A program made the position numbers and the translations under genes. Positions 32,213 to 43,246 of a stretch of DNA of 64,000 nt are shown here, in pieces (within the stretch, counting starts at the first letter, position 1; each line of letters starts with the position of its first letter). A model generated the notes under the pieces. That model ran no database searches. It was not told the DNA's origin and saw only the letters and a program-made list of their open reading frames with translations. Location: positions 992,001 to 1,056,000 of the forward strand of contig JAOANU010000003.1 in NCBI GenBank assembly GCA_034387635.1, in the 5' to 3' direction. This DNA is from Rhodosporidiobolus odoratus (taxonomy: Eukaryota; Basidiomycota; Microbotryomycetes; Sporidiobolales; Sporidiobolaceae).

Positions 32213-34112
32213 CTACTTGGCCTTCATCAGCTTCGCGAGCTTCATCAAGCTCCAGTCGCCCGTCCCCTCGCACCCCTTGGCATGACACTTGGCGAAGTGG
32301 TCGTAAATGCGGGTTGGCCGACGCTTTGCCGCCTCGTTGGCGCCGTCAAACCTTGCGGTCCAGCCTCCGTCGCCTGGGTAGCCGGCGTGTGAGTTGCGGC
32401 ACTCTTGAAGACGCCACCAGGGCACACTGCCGAGAACTTCGGATGGAGAGACGGCGAGGTCGCCTGGAAGGAAGTGGAGAAAGGTATAGCAGGTGGTATC
32501 GCCAACGTCGGGGGAACATACCGAAGGGCCGGAGAGGGCAAAGGTGACCGTGAACGCGTTGCGATCGGCGGTGTAGAAGGTGTAGACGGTGCCTAGGGTG
32601 CAGTCGAGGCGGAAGGATGCGGGGCAGTAAGGCTCTTTGCGCGCAATGGCGCGGCCTAGCGGGGAGAGAGGGTTGAGGGTGCTTTCGTCGAGGTAGAGGC
32701 GGGTGACGGGAGACTCGGCAGTGTCACCTTTACCTTTCACCTTTGATCCGGTAGTAGTCTACGACAAGACCAGTCAGAATGTCGACCAGTACGGAGGCAA
32801 GAGACGGACGCACTTTGGCGTGAACCGCAAAGATATGCTCCGTGTTCTTCTCGACGGACTGAGCAGGATCCAACTGGAAGGTCCTGGTGACTCGGGGGCG
32901 CCTGTTGACTGAACCTCGACGGCTCAGCGACTCAGCCTTCGGAGATGCCTGACCATTCAATCCGGGGTGAGCCTCAGGACTGTAAACGCAAAGGGAAGAA
33001 GACGAACCAAAGCGCTGGATGAGGTCGATGCGACGGACTGCCCGCGGTGGCGACCGGTGATGGCATCTGGTGCTATCGGACTGAAGCGCAGAGTCTGCCC
33101 ATCATAGGAGGGTCGGCGGGCCTTCCGAGCCTTGCCCGCCTGCGACGTGCGTCTGGCGAGAGTAACAGACTCGGAAGCAGGCGTGGCGGTCTGGAGGCCG
33201 TCCATCAAATGCTGAAGCTGCAAGTCCAAGTCGGGAGCTGGAAGGAAGTGCTGGGAAGGTTGGGTGAAGAGCGAAGGCCAGACGGAGGTAGTTGAGGAGA
33301 CTGACGACGACGTGGAGTCGAAGGCGGAGTCGCGCAGCGGAGAGATACCGAGATCATTGATCGAGACCGCTTGCGACTCGAAGGGCGAGAGGAACGGTGA
33401 GCAGGTGAAGGAAGAATCGGTAGGGGAAAGTTGCGAGCTGACGGTGCCGAAAAGGTCCAGAGGATTAATCGGAAGAGGCTGCACCGTGCTGGTCGAAGGA
33501 GACATGGGATTCGACACGCAGACAGCCGGTGCCGTCATCTCGGGCAACGTCGGAATGTCACTTGAAGGAAGGAAGGGAAGAGGTGGATAGCTGAACGGAG
33601 CGAGATCTGTGGCTCCGAAGACTGGACTGGAGTCGCCGAGGTGAAATGCGGCGCTTGCTGACGTCGGGAGGTCATTGTCGAACGTACCGCAGAACAGGTC
33701 GCCGCTAGCATCGAGGGTCGGCGGTAAAGCAGGTAAAGTCGGGGGATCGGAGGGGAGTTGGTTGACGGGCATCGCGAGCAGCGCTTGCACGTTCACCAGC
33801 AGTCCAGGATCGTAGACAGCAGCTAGGCAGAAATGCAGTCGTCAGTACAACACATCAGGCTGGAGAGGACAAGAACCCTGAGCTAATACTCACCCTCGTT
33901 CAACTCCTTGAAAAACATGGCGTACTCGCGCTGTAGGAGGCTCTGATTCAGCGCCAGGCCCGCCTGTCTATCGTTGAGCTGCTTAAGTCGCTCAGCGAAG
34001 CCTGTGGAGGTCGAGATCAGCTCACGACCAACGGGGCGGTGCAGTGAAGAGAAAATAACGTACGGTCAGCGCTGCCGTTGTTGTGGGGATGGAGGTAGTT
34101 GGTGGTGGTCAT
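32213..34112 (-). CDS. Uncharacterised protein, Ser/Pro-rich middle, Cys-containing C-terminal region
   Basis: The start at 34112 (MTTTNYLHPHNNGSAD) splices to RFAERLKQLNDRQAGLALNQ, a short helical or coiled segment, and then to YAMFFKELNE. A 280-codon exon (33796 down to about 33012) is Pro/Ser/Thr-rich with phenylalanine clusters. An in-phase intron GTTCGTC...GGTCAG joins it to ASPKAESLSRRGSVNRRPRV and TRTFQLDPAQSVEKNTEHIF. A second joins HAK to a last exon (RLYLDESTLNPLSPLGRAIA, YCPASFRLDCTLGTVYTFYT, CYTFLHFLPGDLAVS, then IYDHFAKCHAKGCEGTGDWS) ending at 32213. The end has a C-x3-H/C-x4-C flavour but is not a standard zinc finger. The mix of low complexity and a compact end suggests a regulator, which is only a guess. 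I do not recognise the family. Confidence 0.65.
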
Positions 34113-34912
34113 TCTCGGTGCACTGAGTCTCTTGAGGTACGTAAGGGATCGCAAGAAGTGAGTGAGAGCGAGAGAATCAAGTTGGAAGAGGGGTCCGAAT
34201 CTCGCATTTCAACCGTGAAATCTACCACTCACTCCGGCAACTGATGGCTTGCCGAAATCTACTTGTAGCGCTTCCCATTTCTTGCGCCCGCATATACGGG
34301 CGTCTCTGGGCACAGAAAGCCGTCATCATGCCGCCCGAACCAATTGAGGATCTCGCAAGCGAGAACGAGGACACCTACCCCGGAACGGATGAGGACGGTC
34401 TTCTGTCTCTGGCCCTTTACACCGTGCCTGCTCCTCGAGGGTCTATTGCTAAGAACTGGCTCCTTTCACGCTGCATCCCGTCGCCCAGCATCCCTTCTCA
34501 GGTTGCCGGACCCTAGAGCCGCGGGTCGGCAAGGTGAATGATCCCAAAGATAGCGCTGTGCGAACGGACGAGTTGCTGGGAGATATTGATAGGACAAAGA
34601 GATAGAGGCAGTTGACGCGCTGATACAGTAGCTCAGCTGACATTCTTGGCTCGACGGCAGGGAATGATCTCCGCGATCACTATGCGGACGAGCACGAAAT
34701 TCTGAACTATGATCAGCATTGTTCAGCACGTCGAGCGAAGCTCGAGCATCGGCAACCCGGCGTGCACAGCAACTATGATACTAGCATGAACGTGACCGAT
34801 AAGATGCGAACAGGATTGGTATAGTCTGCTGGAATAGCTTACATCTCTATTGTAGAAATAGCGAAAGCTGCTGCACCCGAGCACTCCGAGCCCCACCTGT
34901 CCCTCCCAGGCG
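34113..34912. other. Intergenic stretch
   Basis: A 90-codon plus-strand frame at 34244-34516 includes IMPPEPIEDLASENEDTYPG, which looks like protein for about 25 residues, but it has no domain and a weak end. It may be part of a small gene or chance. Otherwise nothing is supported. Confidence 0.35.
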
Positions 34913-37900
34913 TCACGCCTCAGTCTGAGCCTTCTCCTGATGGGCACCTTGACCCCACCCAACGCTCTCCTGCCACAGAACCACCTTCGCGATACCCTCC
35001 CGGACCTTCTCAAACTCGTCCATCTCCTTCTCACCCCATCGTCGCCTGCCCTGCGTCGTGTAGCCGGCGAGTACCCAGCCCTTACCTTGAGTTTCTGCAA
35101 TGGGAAGCAAGACGCCGCTGGAGAAAGCGCCGCCGTCGCTGGAAGAAGTTGGGGAGCGGAAAAGCAGCCCGCCTTCCGGAGCTCGTAGTGCTCGCAGATG
35201 CAGGGCAGGGTCGAAGGAGGCATTCGAGTCTGTGGGAAGGTTGTGAGCAGAGATGAGTTGTAGCTTGGGGTCGCCAATGAGGGAAGGCGCAGGTTGGCAC
35301 GACGACAGATCGAGCGAAACGATATAGACAAGAGAGAGGTTGAGGGTAGATGCGAGAGATGCGCAGGCTGCTGCGTAGATTGCCATCGGAGAGGTGGCTG
35401 CAAGTAGGGGAGGGAGTGCAGGTGGAGAGGAACCGGTGAAAGTCGGCGCATCCGTGAACTCGTCCTCCTCTGCTTCCTCCGCTCGCGCCACCTGTTCCAC
35501 CACGTCCTCTTCCGCCTCTTCCCCCGGCGCTTTCTCTAGCGCCTGCTGCTTCTGCTCGATGTCTGACGGTTTCTCGTCCTGCTCCTCCTGTCCCCCTTTC
35601 CCCTTCGCCTGCTGCTCTTCCGCCCTTCCTCCCGTTTCCTCCCGGACGTCCGCCTGGTCGACGGGAGCAACAGCATGGTCGACATGGCTTACTTCGGGCG
35701 GAGGAAGAGGAGCGACGCCGTGGTCGAAGGACACCTTCTTAGCGTCTTGTCGGGAGTGGGAGGAGGTAGCAGCGGAAGGACGGGGAGAGGTTGCCTGCCG
35801 CTGAAGAAACTGGGCATTGTCGCGCTCGATGATGAAACGCTCGATGGCGGAAGTGATTCGACTGGCAAGAGATCGGCTGCGAAGAGAGCATGCCATCAAA
35901 GACTGAGGTGATGGATGAGGGGAAAATGGGACGTACAGAGCAGCTCGCTCGGGCACGCCCCACTTGGTCAGTCTCGGTTGATCGTCGAGCACAGCAACCG
36001 TGCCAATGGCAATCCTCCCGCCGGCCGACTCCTCGTGAGCTGCGACTGCCGGTAGAGACGGCGCAAAGATGGGCATGCCTGTACAGGAAAGCAAGTCAGG
36101 CAGGTTTGACGAAGTCGGTGGAAAAGTACCGCACCGGCATAAAACCGGATGCCGAGTCCGCCTCCCACCCTCCCGCTGTCCGAACCCTCCTTCACGAGCA
36201 CGTTTCCCCTCCACCGCCAATCTCGCTCCGCGTCCAAGATCGCCATGCCCTTCTCCCCATTCAGTAGCGTATGCGCATCGAAAGCGTGCGACACCGGCAA
36301 AGAAAGGACATCGGGCGGAAGATTGAGCGATGCGAGGATGGTGATGGAGGCCGAGGGTGACGAAGAGTACGCTGGGAAGAGGGTGATGTACGCCGCCTTC
36401 GGCACGGGGTTGAAGAGTGCGCGCGAGCCCAAAGGAGCGGTCATTGCCTCTTGCAAGAGCTGCACCAGCGCCGGGTGGTTCCGCAAGCTCGTCAACGCGG
36501 CCTGCGCCGTCAACGAGTAGGCAGACATACCCGCCGATGCGGTTCCAGCACGCACTGACGACGAGAGAAGGGGGACCGGAGGACGCGAAGGAAAGATGGG
36601 ACCCTGGGCAGCGGAGGGGAACTTTGCGCCGGTTGATGAGGGCGAGAGGGCCGTAGAGGCAATGGTTGATGTAGCCGAGCCTCGCCGGTCGGACAGTTGA
36701 TTCGGCGTAGCCTGAAGGAGGGAGTCGCGCCGTTCTGCAGTGCTCGCCGTACTTGTCGATAATCCGGACGGCGCTGGAGAAGGTGTGTCACTCTCGTGCG
36801 GAAGAGGTGGGAGTTGCGCTGTAGGGGGAGGTGCAGGCGCAAGGTACTCGCCGAGGAGGTCGAGCTGGAATAGCAGGCGATCTCGAACTGCTGAAAGTGC
36901 CGAGAGGTGGAGGGGAGCGGGGAAGTGGGCTGCTTCGTAAGGTGTGAAGGCTAGACTGGGAGGGGCTTGTCGGGTCGAGATGAAGAGGGTGCTGTCGCGC
37001 GGGGATGAGAGCGGTGGGAAAGGCGGATCTTCAACGTCGAGGTCGCCCTGCAGAAAGAGTTGTCAGCATGTGCAACGAAGGGAGCAGAGGAAAGCATGAC
37101 GCACGTTTGCGTAGAGTCTCTCGTACTCCTGCCAGCTTCTCGGCACCACTTCTGCCGCAGACTTGCTGTCTATCCGCCCCGTCCCATTTTCTGCTCGCCG
37201 CGGCGGCAGCCATCGTGCTCGTGCAGCTCCCACCGCAAGCGATCCCCCGCCAGCAGTGTGCAACACTCGCTGTGGCCCCGAGATCTCGGGCCGTTTCCCG
37301 CTCTGATTTGTTATGCCGTTCCCCCTCAATGCCCATACTTTCTTCACCAACCCACTTTTCCAGTTCCTCTCTTTCCCTGCCTGCTCAGCAAGGCGAGCTT
37401 TCCGCTCCTCCTGCTCGTCCAGATACGCCTGTCTTGCGAGAGCATACGCCTCGAACGTCGGTTGCTGCCGTCTCGGTGGCGCGGGGGTCGTGAGCAGCAG
37501 CATCTGCATCTCGAGTGGAAGGGGCGGCTCATAGTCCACCCTAGCTGCGCGCGGTTGCGCTGGCATCGAGGACGAGAGGAAGGGATTTCGCAGCATCGGG
37601 TTGGTGGCTCCGAGGTAGGTCGGAGAGGGAGGACGCGTCGCGGAGGAAGAGGAAAGTGCCGGTGGAAGAGGCGAGGCGGACCGGAGGATGGAAGGGGCGC
37701 GGCTGTCGGTGACTTGAGCGGGTGGAGTCGGAGGTGCGGCTATGGTCGAGCTGGGCAAAAGGGAGGATGCACTCCGCGAGAGAAAGGGAGACGTCGGGTT
37801 GTCCCGTCGAGGCGATAGCAACGCTGCACCGGGAGCAGCGGGTTCCATCGTAGACCCCGCCGGTGGCTGCTGCACAGCAGGTGCGAGTGAAGGAGTAGCC

Positions 37901-38034
37901 GCAAAGGCGAAGGGACGAAGGAAATGCTCCCCCTCGTCTTGCTGCCATTGTGATCGGTGTCGATTGGGCGTAACGGGACGCTCGTAAGGAATCGAAGGAG
38001 CCAGTCGTGGTAGGCCGTGGTGTGCTGCCGCCAT
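34913..38034 (-). CDS. Large uncharacterised protein with GAF-like domain
   Basis: Starts MAAAHHGLPRLAPSIPYERP at 38034. Residues 1-300 are Pro/Ser/Ala-rich with a charged helix (ARQAYLDEQEERKARLAEQA) and RSWQEYERLYAN. An intron leads to DLDVEDPPFPPLSS and TPYEAAHFPAPLHLSALSAV, then a long Ser/Pro tract. A GAF-like domain follows: YSLTAQAALTSLRNHPALVQ, SRALFNPVPKAAYITLFPAY, VSHAFDAHTLLNGEKGMAIL, GLGIRFYAGA and, across an intron, MPIFAPSLPAVAA, IAIGTVAVLDDQPRLTKWG. A helix (SRITSAIERFIIERDNAQFL) and a highly acidic Gln/Glu region follow. The last 190 residues look like a second, degenerate GAF-type fold (AIYAAACASLASTLNLSLVY, IVSLDL, FSSGVLLPIAETQGKGWVLA, WGEKEMDEFEKVREGIAKV). The stop is at 34913. 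GAF folds bind small ligands or partners; the ligand is unknown. Confidence 0.75.
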
Positions 38035-38616
38035 GTATGGCTATTTTGCTCGGGCCGTGGACGAGCACACAGTAGGGGAGGGACGAGCCGCAGGCGAGGA
38101 AGAGGGAAGAGCAACCTGCAGCAACAGCAGGACAGCCTGGACAGGGCGGCTGAACGATCGCTGAACGAGGACAGCCCGAACCGTATCTGGAGCGCCGCAG
38201 CGGCTGCACGAGATGAGACTTCGTGTAAAGCGTGTTCAGGAGCACAGCCATGGAATGCCGATCGGAAAGAAAACAAGCTGATCTTCCCAACGGCGCGCGA
38301 CGTCGACGAGCCTCTTCCTTCGACTTTGCCCATGTCATGTTTCAGCGCTTTGCGGTCGAATCAGGCTGGCAGGTTGTCTCCAGCATGCGTACAGAACACA
38401 CTTTTCAGAGTCGAGAGTCAGGCGGCCCTGCAATTTGCTTCTCGTGCTTCGGCTGGCTATCATGAGGTATACACTGTGCAAAGCTATCATGGAGTGATAC
38501 AAAAGGTTGCTGAGTGGTACACATGGGCTGCGTCGGCAAAATCACCAACAACGGGTAGTAACGAATATGAACAGAGGGTAGCAAAGGGAAAGTGGAAAAC
38601 GAAGACGGCACCGCGC
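38035..38616. other. Intergenic stretch
   Basis: Promoter side of the GAF gene and 3' side of the antiporter. A long plus-strand frame at 38017-38736 crosses it but lacks protein character and overlaps the antiporter's last exon. Nothing else seen. Confidence 0.45.
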
Positions 38617-40966
38617 TCAGCAGGTGTAAGCTGCACTGCCGCTGGCGGGATAGTACCAAAAGGCGACTGCCAGAATGATATAGACCATCATCAGAAGGAA
38701 GCCCTCCACTGCAAGAAAGAAATAGTCAGTAAATAAGTAGTGTTCAGACTGAGACGATTTTTTCGTGACACACGCCAGTTCGAACGCCCGTCTTGAATCG
38801 TGTAGTTGACGATAAGAACCGAAAGGAAGAGAGTCTGCAGGAGTAGAGGGAGTCAGTGAGTCTTTCCTCAGCGACAAAAGGTCGAGAAGGTCACTCACGA
38901 TAGACTCGAATGGGTCAAAGAGGAGTGACAACGGCTGCAGAAGAACGCGATTAGATCTTATTCAGGACGTCACAAGCGGAAGGCGGTATACCTTGTCCAC
39001 TGTGGATCGAACGACACGTCAGCTCAACTTCGGGAGAATCTGGAGGCCGGGTCTAGCGGGAAAGAACATACTGATCCACCCAAGAGTTACCATGAAAGGA
39101 ATGACAAACAGCGCAATCTGAACCGAACTTCCAAGGGCGACACCCATCGATAGGTCGATCTTGTCGTGAACCGAGACGGAGACGGCCTGCAATGGGGAAA
39201 GAGTCAGTACGAGCCGGGCAACAGGCAGAACTCGTTACATACAGTGACATGTTCAGCTAGAAGAGAGACCGACATCAATCAGTCTCGTCTTGGGTCGTTC
39301 AGAACAGGAAGGACCGCACCAGCGTTGCCGACGATAGGAAGCAGGATAAGGCCGACCCATTCAGTCGAGATCTCCGGATGAGCCTCAGTCAATCCATTGA
39401 TGGAGTCGACGAGGAACTCGGCGGTGACTGCGAATAAGATAGTTAACATCGAGACTATAGCGAGAGGAGGGAGATTACGCACGAGCCACAAGAACAGTCA
39501 CGACAATGAGCAGCACCAAAGCAGCCCACTTGTTAAGGGTAGGCTCCTCCGCCTCATCCTCATCGTCATCGAGACCGTCCTCGAGCTGAACCCTGCGCCG
39601 CCTGACGCTCTTGGCCTGCTTGAATGCGCGGTGTTCCTTCCAGACCTGGCGACCCTCCCGGATGCTCGCGTCGTTCGGGTCCTGCTCACCTTCGGCGTAG
39701 AAGTGCTGATGCGTGAAAAGTTGGAAGAAAAGGTAGGCGAGGTAGACGACGAGGAGGATGATCGAGGTGCCGCGCGACATCTTCAAGATACGGTCGCGCT
39801 CGATCTCCTCGCTGAGGTTGTCGGCGAAGGCGGCGTTGTAGCCGGCGGGAAGGAGGACAGCTGTTCGAAGAGGAGATCAGCATGGAGAAGGAACGGAGGC
39901 AACAAGAAGCACAGCATCGCACCGATGACAGAGATGACGAGCAGAGACGAGTTGAGCTGAGCGGCAGTGTCCTTGAAGCTGAAAGAATTTGGCAAGTCAG
40001 CACTACTCTGACGTGAGGAATCGGAAAACGGACGCACCCCTGCTCCGAGAACTTGATGCCGCCGCAGAAGAAGCACATTCCCAAAACGAGGAGGAGGTTG
40101 GAAAGGATGGAGCCGAGGAGGGACGATTGGACAACCTGGATCTCGCACTTGGCCAGCGCGATGATGGCAACAATAAGCTCGACGGCATTGCCGAGTGTAG
40201 CGTTGAGGACTGAAGGTTCAGGCAAAGGTTCAGTACGGAAAGGGGCATCTGCAAGAAAGACACTCACGACCACCCAAAGTCTGACCGACACGCAGAGCCA
40301 GCTCTTCTGTGCCGAATCCAAGGAGTTTGGCGAGAGGAATGATGGTCAAGAAGCTGCGAAGCAGAAAGAGTGTGCGTGTTTGCGAGAGATGGTAGGAGAC
40401 AAAAGGCCTACGTGAAGACGAAAACCACCGTGTCGTCTTGATGCGTGAAGTGCAGCGCCCACCTTTTGAGATTGACGTCAGAGGAAACACTCGGAAACAT
40501 AAGCGGAGGATAGGCGAACCCCACTGGGAGCAAGAGAAGGAGGACATTCAGCCAACTTGCGGTGACGATAGCCCGGAACGACTGAGCCCAAGTCGGCTCG
40601 TTCTTGATGGGCCTCTCAGCCACGAAAAGATCCGTCTGCGGATGTGACCGTCAGCTAAGGAGGGGGAGCTGAGCAAGTTGTGGAACTGACCAAACGCTGC
40701 CGAAGAGGCGGTACTTCGAAGCTCGTCTCCCTGGACGGGCGGCTGTTGCGCCTCGCCGGCGGGTAGGCGTTGACCGAGGTACCGTCGGGAGCAATATCAT
40801 TGGCAAGGGTGACCGTTTTGGAATTCCCCCTGCTGTTTTGACGCACTCCCTTAGTGTCTTCTGCCGTCGCTCGTGACTGCACTGTCGACAGGTCAATGTC
40901 GTGGTCTGGTGACGCGGACCTACGACCGTCCATCCGTTCATCTGACGGCCCAGCGTGTAGTGACAT
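38617..40966 (-). CDS. VCX1: Vacuolar Ca2+/H+ antiporter, CAX family
   Basis: Exchanges cytosolic Ca2+ for vacuolar protons. The start [20 protein letters not shown] (40966) opens a ~90-residue Ser/Arg-rich cytosolic N-terminus ending in [10 protein letters not shown]. Then [20 protein letters not shown] leads to TM1 ([14 protein letters not shown]) and [20 protein letters not shown]. The first CAX repeat motif is [20 protein letters not shown]; next come [20 protein letters not shown] and CGGIKFSEQ. The mid-loop is acidic and basic ([14 protein letters not shown]). The second repeat is [14 protein letters not shown], spliced to [20 protein letters not shown] and [19 protein letters not shown]. 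The end is [20 protein letters not shown] with the stop at 38617. The frame is open upstream to 41263 with other ATGs. I prefer 40966 because the upstream part has no family likeness, but this is not certain. More than ten introns. Confidence 0.92.
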
Positions 40967-41335
40967 GTGCGGTGACGCTGGCTGCCGTTGAAGAGGAGTT
41001 TGAACGAGAGTAGGTGCGACGAGGCTGGACGTAGGGCCAAGGGTACGGTAGAGCTGCGTTGTAACGACGCGGTATCGAGTCGAAAGCGGCGAGCAGAAAG
41101 GGGCTTGCGATGCAAACCAAACTTGGAACGACCAAGAAATCGGACGAGCGAATTTGGGAACACCTCCGCTGATTGGTTGCATTGGCAGAGGACAAACTGC
41201 GGACATGATCAGGACAAGAACACAGCAAGGGTTGGTACATTGCGAAAGGTTGCGATGAACCAAGTGCGATCTAACCCGTACATTATTAACCAGAAGAAAA
41301 CGATTCCCGCCCGTTTTCCGCCATCAAACTGCGCC
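40967..41335. other. Antiporter promoter/5' UTR and 3' side of the CUE gene
   Basis: Open in the antiporter frame (MSAVCPLPMQPISGGVPKFA at about 41206), so an N-terminal extension is possible. No other feature. Confidence 0.35.
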
Positions 41336-42901
41336 TCAATCATCGTCAAACGGGCTCTTGACGTACTCCATGTCGTCCTCGCTATCGTCATCTCCGAGCG
41401 AGTAATGGCTCTTTTCCTCCGAGTGCTGGGTAGAGGCGACAGCAGAAGACCCGGGCGCTGCAAGGGGGCTCTTGACCGCGGGGCTGCTTGAGCCGTCTTT
41501 CTTGCCCGGTTGATCCAGAAGCGAGAAAGACTGTCGAGGGAGCAGACCTGGGATCTTGCCAGTGAATGAGGATTTGGCGGGTGAAGTAGGCGCAGCGGAA
41601 GACGAGGGGATGGTGGGAGACGTCGTTGCAGCGAGGGATGAACCGCCTACAGGCTCGGGCGTGGTCGTTGGCAGAGGTTTGTCTTTAGATGACGAGGCAG
41701 GAGCGGCACGAGCGGGAGACGGCGTTTGTGCTGCATGGTAGAAGTGGATTTGGAAGCAGAGTTAGCGAAAGAAGGTCGTGTATGGAGCAACAACGCCAAA
41801 CATACAGCGAGTCGATGTGGACACAGCCGAGGGTCCGGAGAAGTCAGCAAGCTCTGAGGAGGTAGCTTCGCGCGCTGGCGCATGGGCAGGTCGAGGCAGC
41901 GCAGAGGGAATCTGCCAGCTACCGGCGCGTTCTGGTTTGGGAGGTAGAGGTGGCGGTTGTGAAGAGGAGGACGACGATGGAGAGCTACATCACCATGCAT
42001 GTATGAGATTAGCGGATAATGCGGTGCATTGGAAGGAGGACTAGCTCACGCTGACTTCGCTACCATCTCGTCCACCTTGACCATCTGCTCTTTCGCTTTG
42101 GTCAGAAAGTTTCCGAACATCTTCTTGCCCGTATCAGCAAGCTTGGTACTGTAGAGCGTCCCGAGCATGAGGATCCAGCGCGAAAACAAGGGGGAAAAGG
42201 TGAAAGAGCACGCACAACTGCTCCGTCAGCTGGTCTAGCTCATCGGGCTCCGACTCGCGCGGCTGTCTTGACCGCTCCTGCGGAGGCTCCCAGCTGCCTA
42301 TACTAGGTGAGGCCGGTCCAGCTGCGCGTCGAGTCTTGGGTACGTAAGGCTGGTAGGCAAGAGGCTGTTGCGGTGCGGCTCGCTGAGTCGGCATGGAGGA
42401 AGAGCGCTGTGGGCGGTGCTGTGTGCGAACGAGCCCATCTTCGTGGGCGAGCTGACGGGCGAGTTCTTCGTCCGCCTCGAGTTGAGAAAGCTGGGATGAA
42501 AAGGAGTTCAGCGTGACAGCCGGGAAAGAGGGGAGGAAAAGTCCAAGGCCCACCTCATCCGGGTTCTCTGGCTTGTAGTCCGGGTCGTTGAGCTGCAATA
42601 AAGTGTGGATGGCGGCGTCTTGACTCCCACCAGACGAAGCGAGAACGGCGTCGATGACCTCAACATCCGTGGCAGGGAACAAGGCTCGTAGCTGTGCGAC
42701 CTGAGGATCCGCATGCTGATCCACCGGAGGTCCTTGCAGGCCCGTTGGCTTGACCGTAGGTGCAGTCTCTGACGAAGATTGAGGTGAAGGTGGTTGCGGG
42801 GTCGAGGAAGAGGTAGAGTCGGAAGGCTCAGCGGGAGCAGCCGGACTGGCAGAGGACGCTTTTCTGACAGCGTCTGTACTGTTCTGTGCTGCTTCTGACA
42901 T
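41336..42901 (-). CDS. CUE-domain ubiquitin-binding protein (Cue5-like)
   Basis: Starts MSEAAQNSTDAVRKASSASP at 42901. After a Ser/Pro-rich lead the CUE domain spans about residues 66-110: VAQLRALFPATDVEVIDAVL, SSGGSQDAAIHTLLQLNDPD, with the usual FP and LL motifs that contact ubiquitin. Next come LSQLEADEELARQLAHEDGL and PQQPLAYQPYVPKTRR. A helix (KMFGNFLTKAKEQMVKVDEM) and a long Pro/Ser tail with PLPPKPER follow, ending SEDDMEYVKSPFDD and TGA at 41336-41338. Yeast Cue5 links ubiquitinated cargo to Atg8 in aggrephagy. An Atg8-interacting motif (W/Y/F-x-x-L/I/V next to acids) such as GSWQIP in the tail is a candidate but unproven. It diverges from the Pho81 gene. Confidence 0.82.
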
Positions 42902-43246
42902 ACTGGAGTTGAATCGAGCTGAATATGGAAGCAGAACGTGGGCTGCTCATCAATCCGACTTGTATCCCCCTTTACGCGCTACGCAATTCTCCTGCTGGTA
43001 GTGTACGGCTGTCATAGAGCAGTAAAGAGTTCTCTAGAAGCCTACACGCAGTTACGCCGTCAACTCAAGGCCTTGTCGTTTACTTTCTGGCCGCCCCCGT
43101 GCGCTCTCAACCCCACACACCCTGGCTCGACCGGACACACAGCTACTGAGCGCGTACGCACACCCAGTTTCTCTCACTTCCAACTTCCGGCTGACAGAGC
43201 TACTGTGCAGGTAGTCTGAGCTCCGTTCCAACTCTTCCTCCTCGCC
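42902..43246. promoter_or_regulatory. Divergent promoter, CUE protein / Pho81
   Basis: 345 bp between starts. I do not see a CACGTG Pho4-type box. No other motif assigned. Confidence 0.4.

Noticed and set aside
38017..38736. 239-codon plus-strand frame between the GAF and antiporter genes
   Set aside because: Overlaps real minus-strand exons at both ends and has no protein character.
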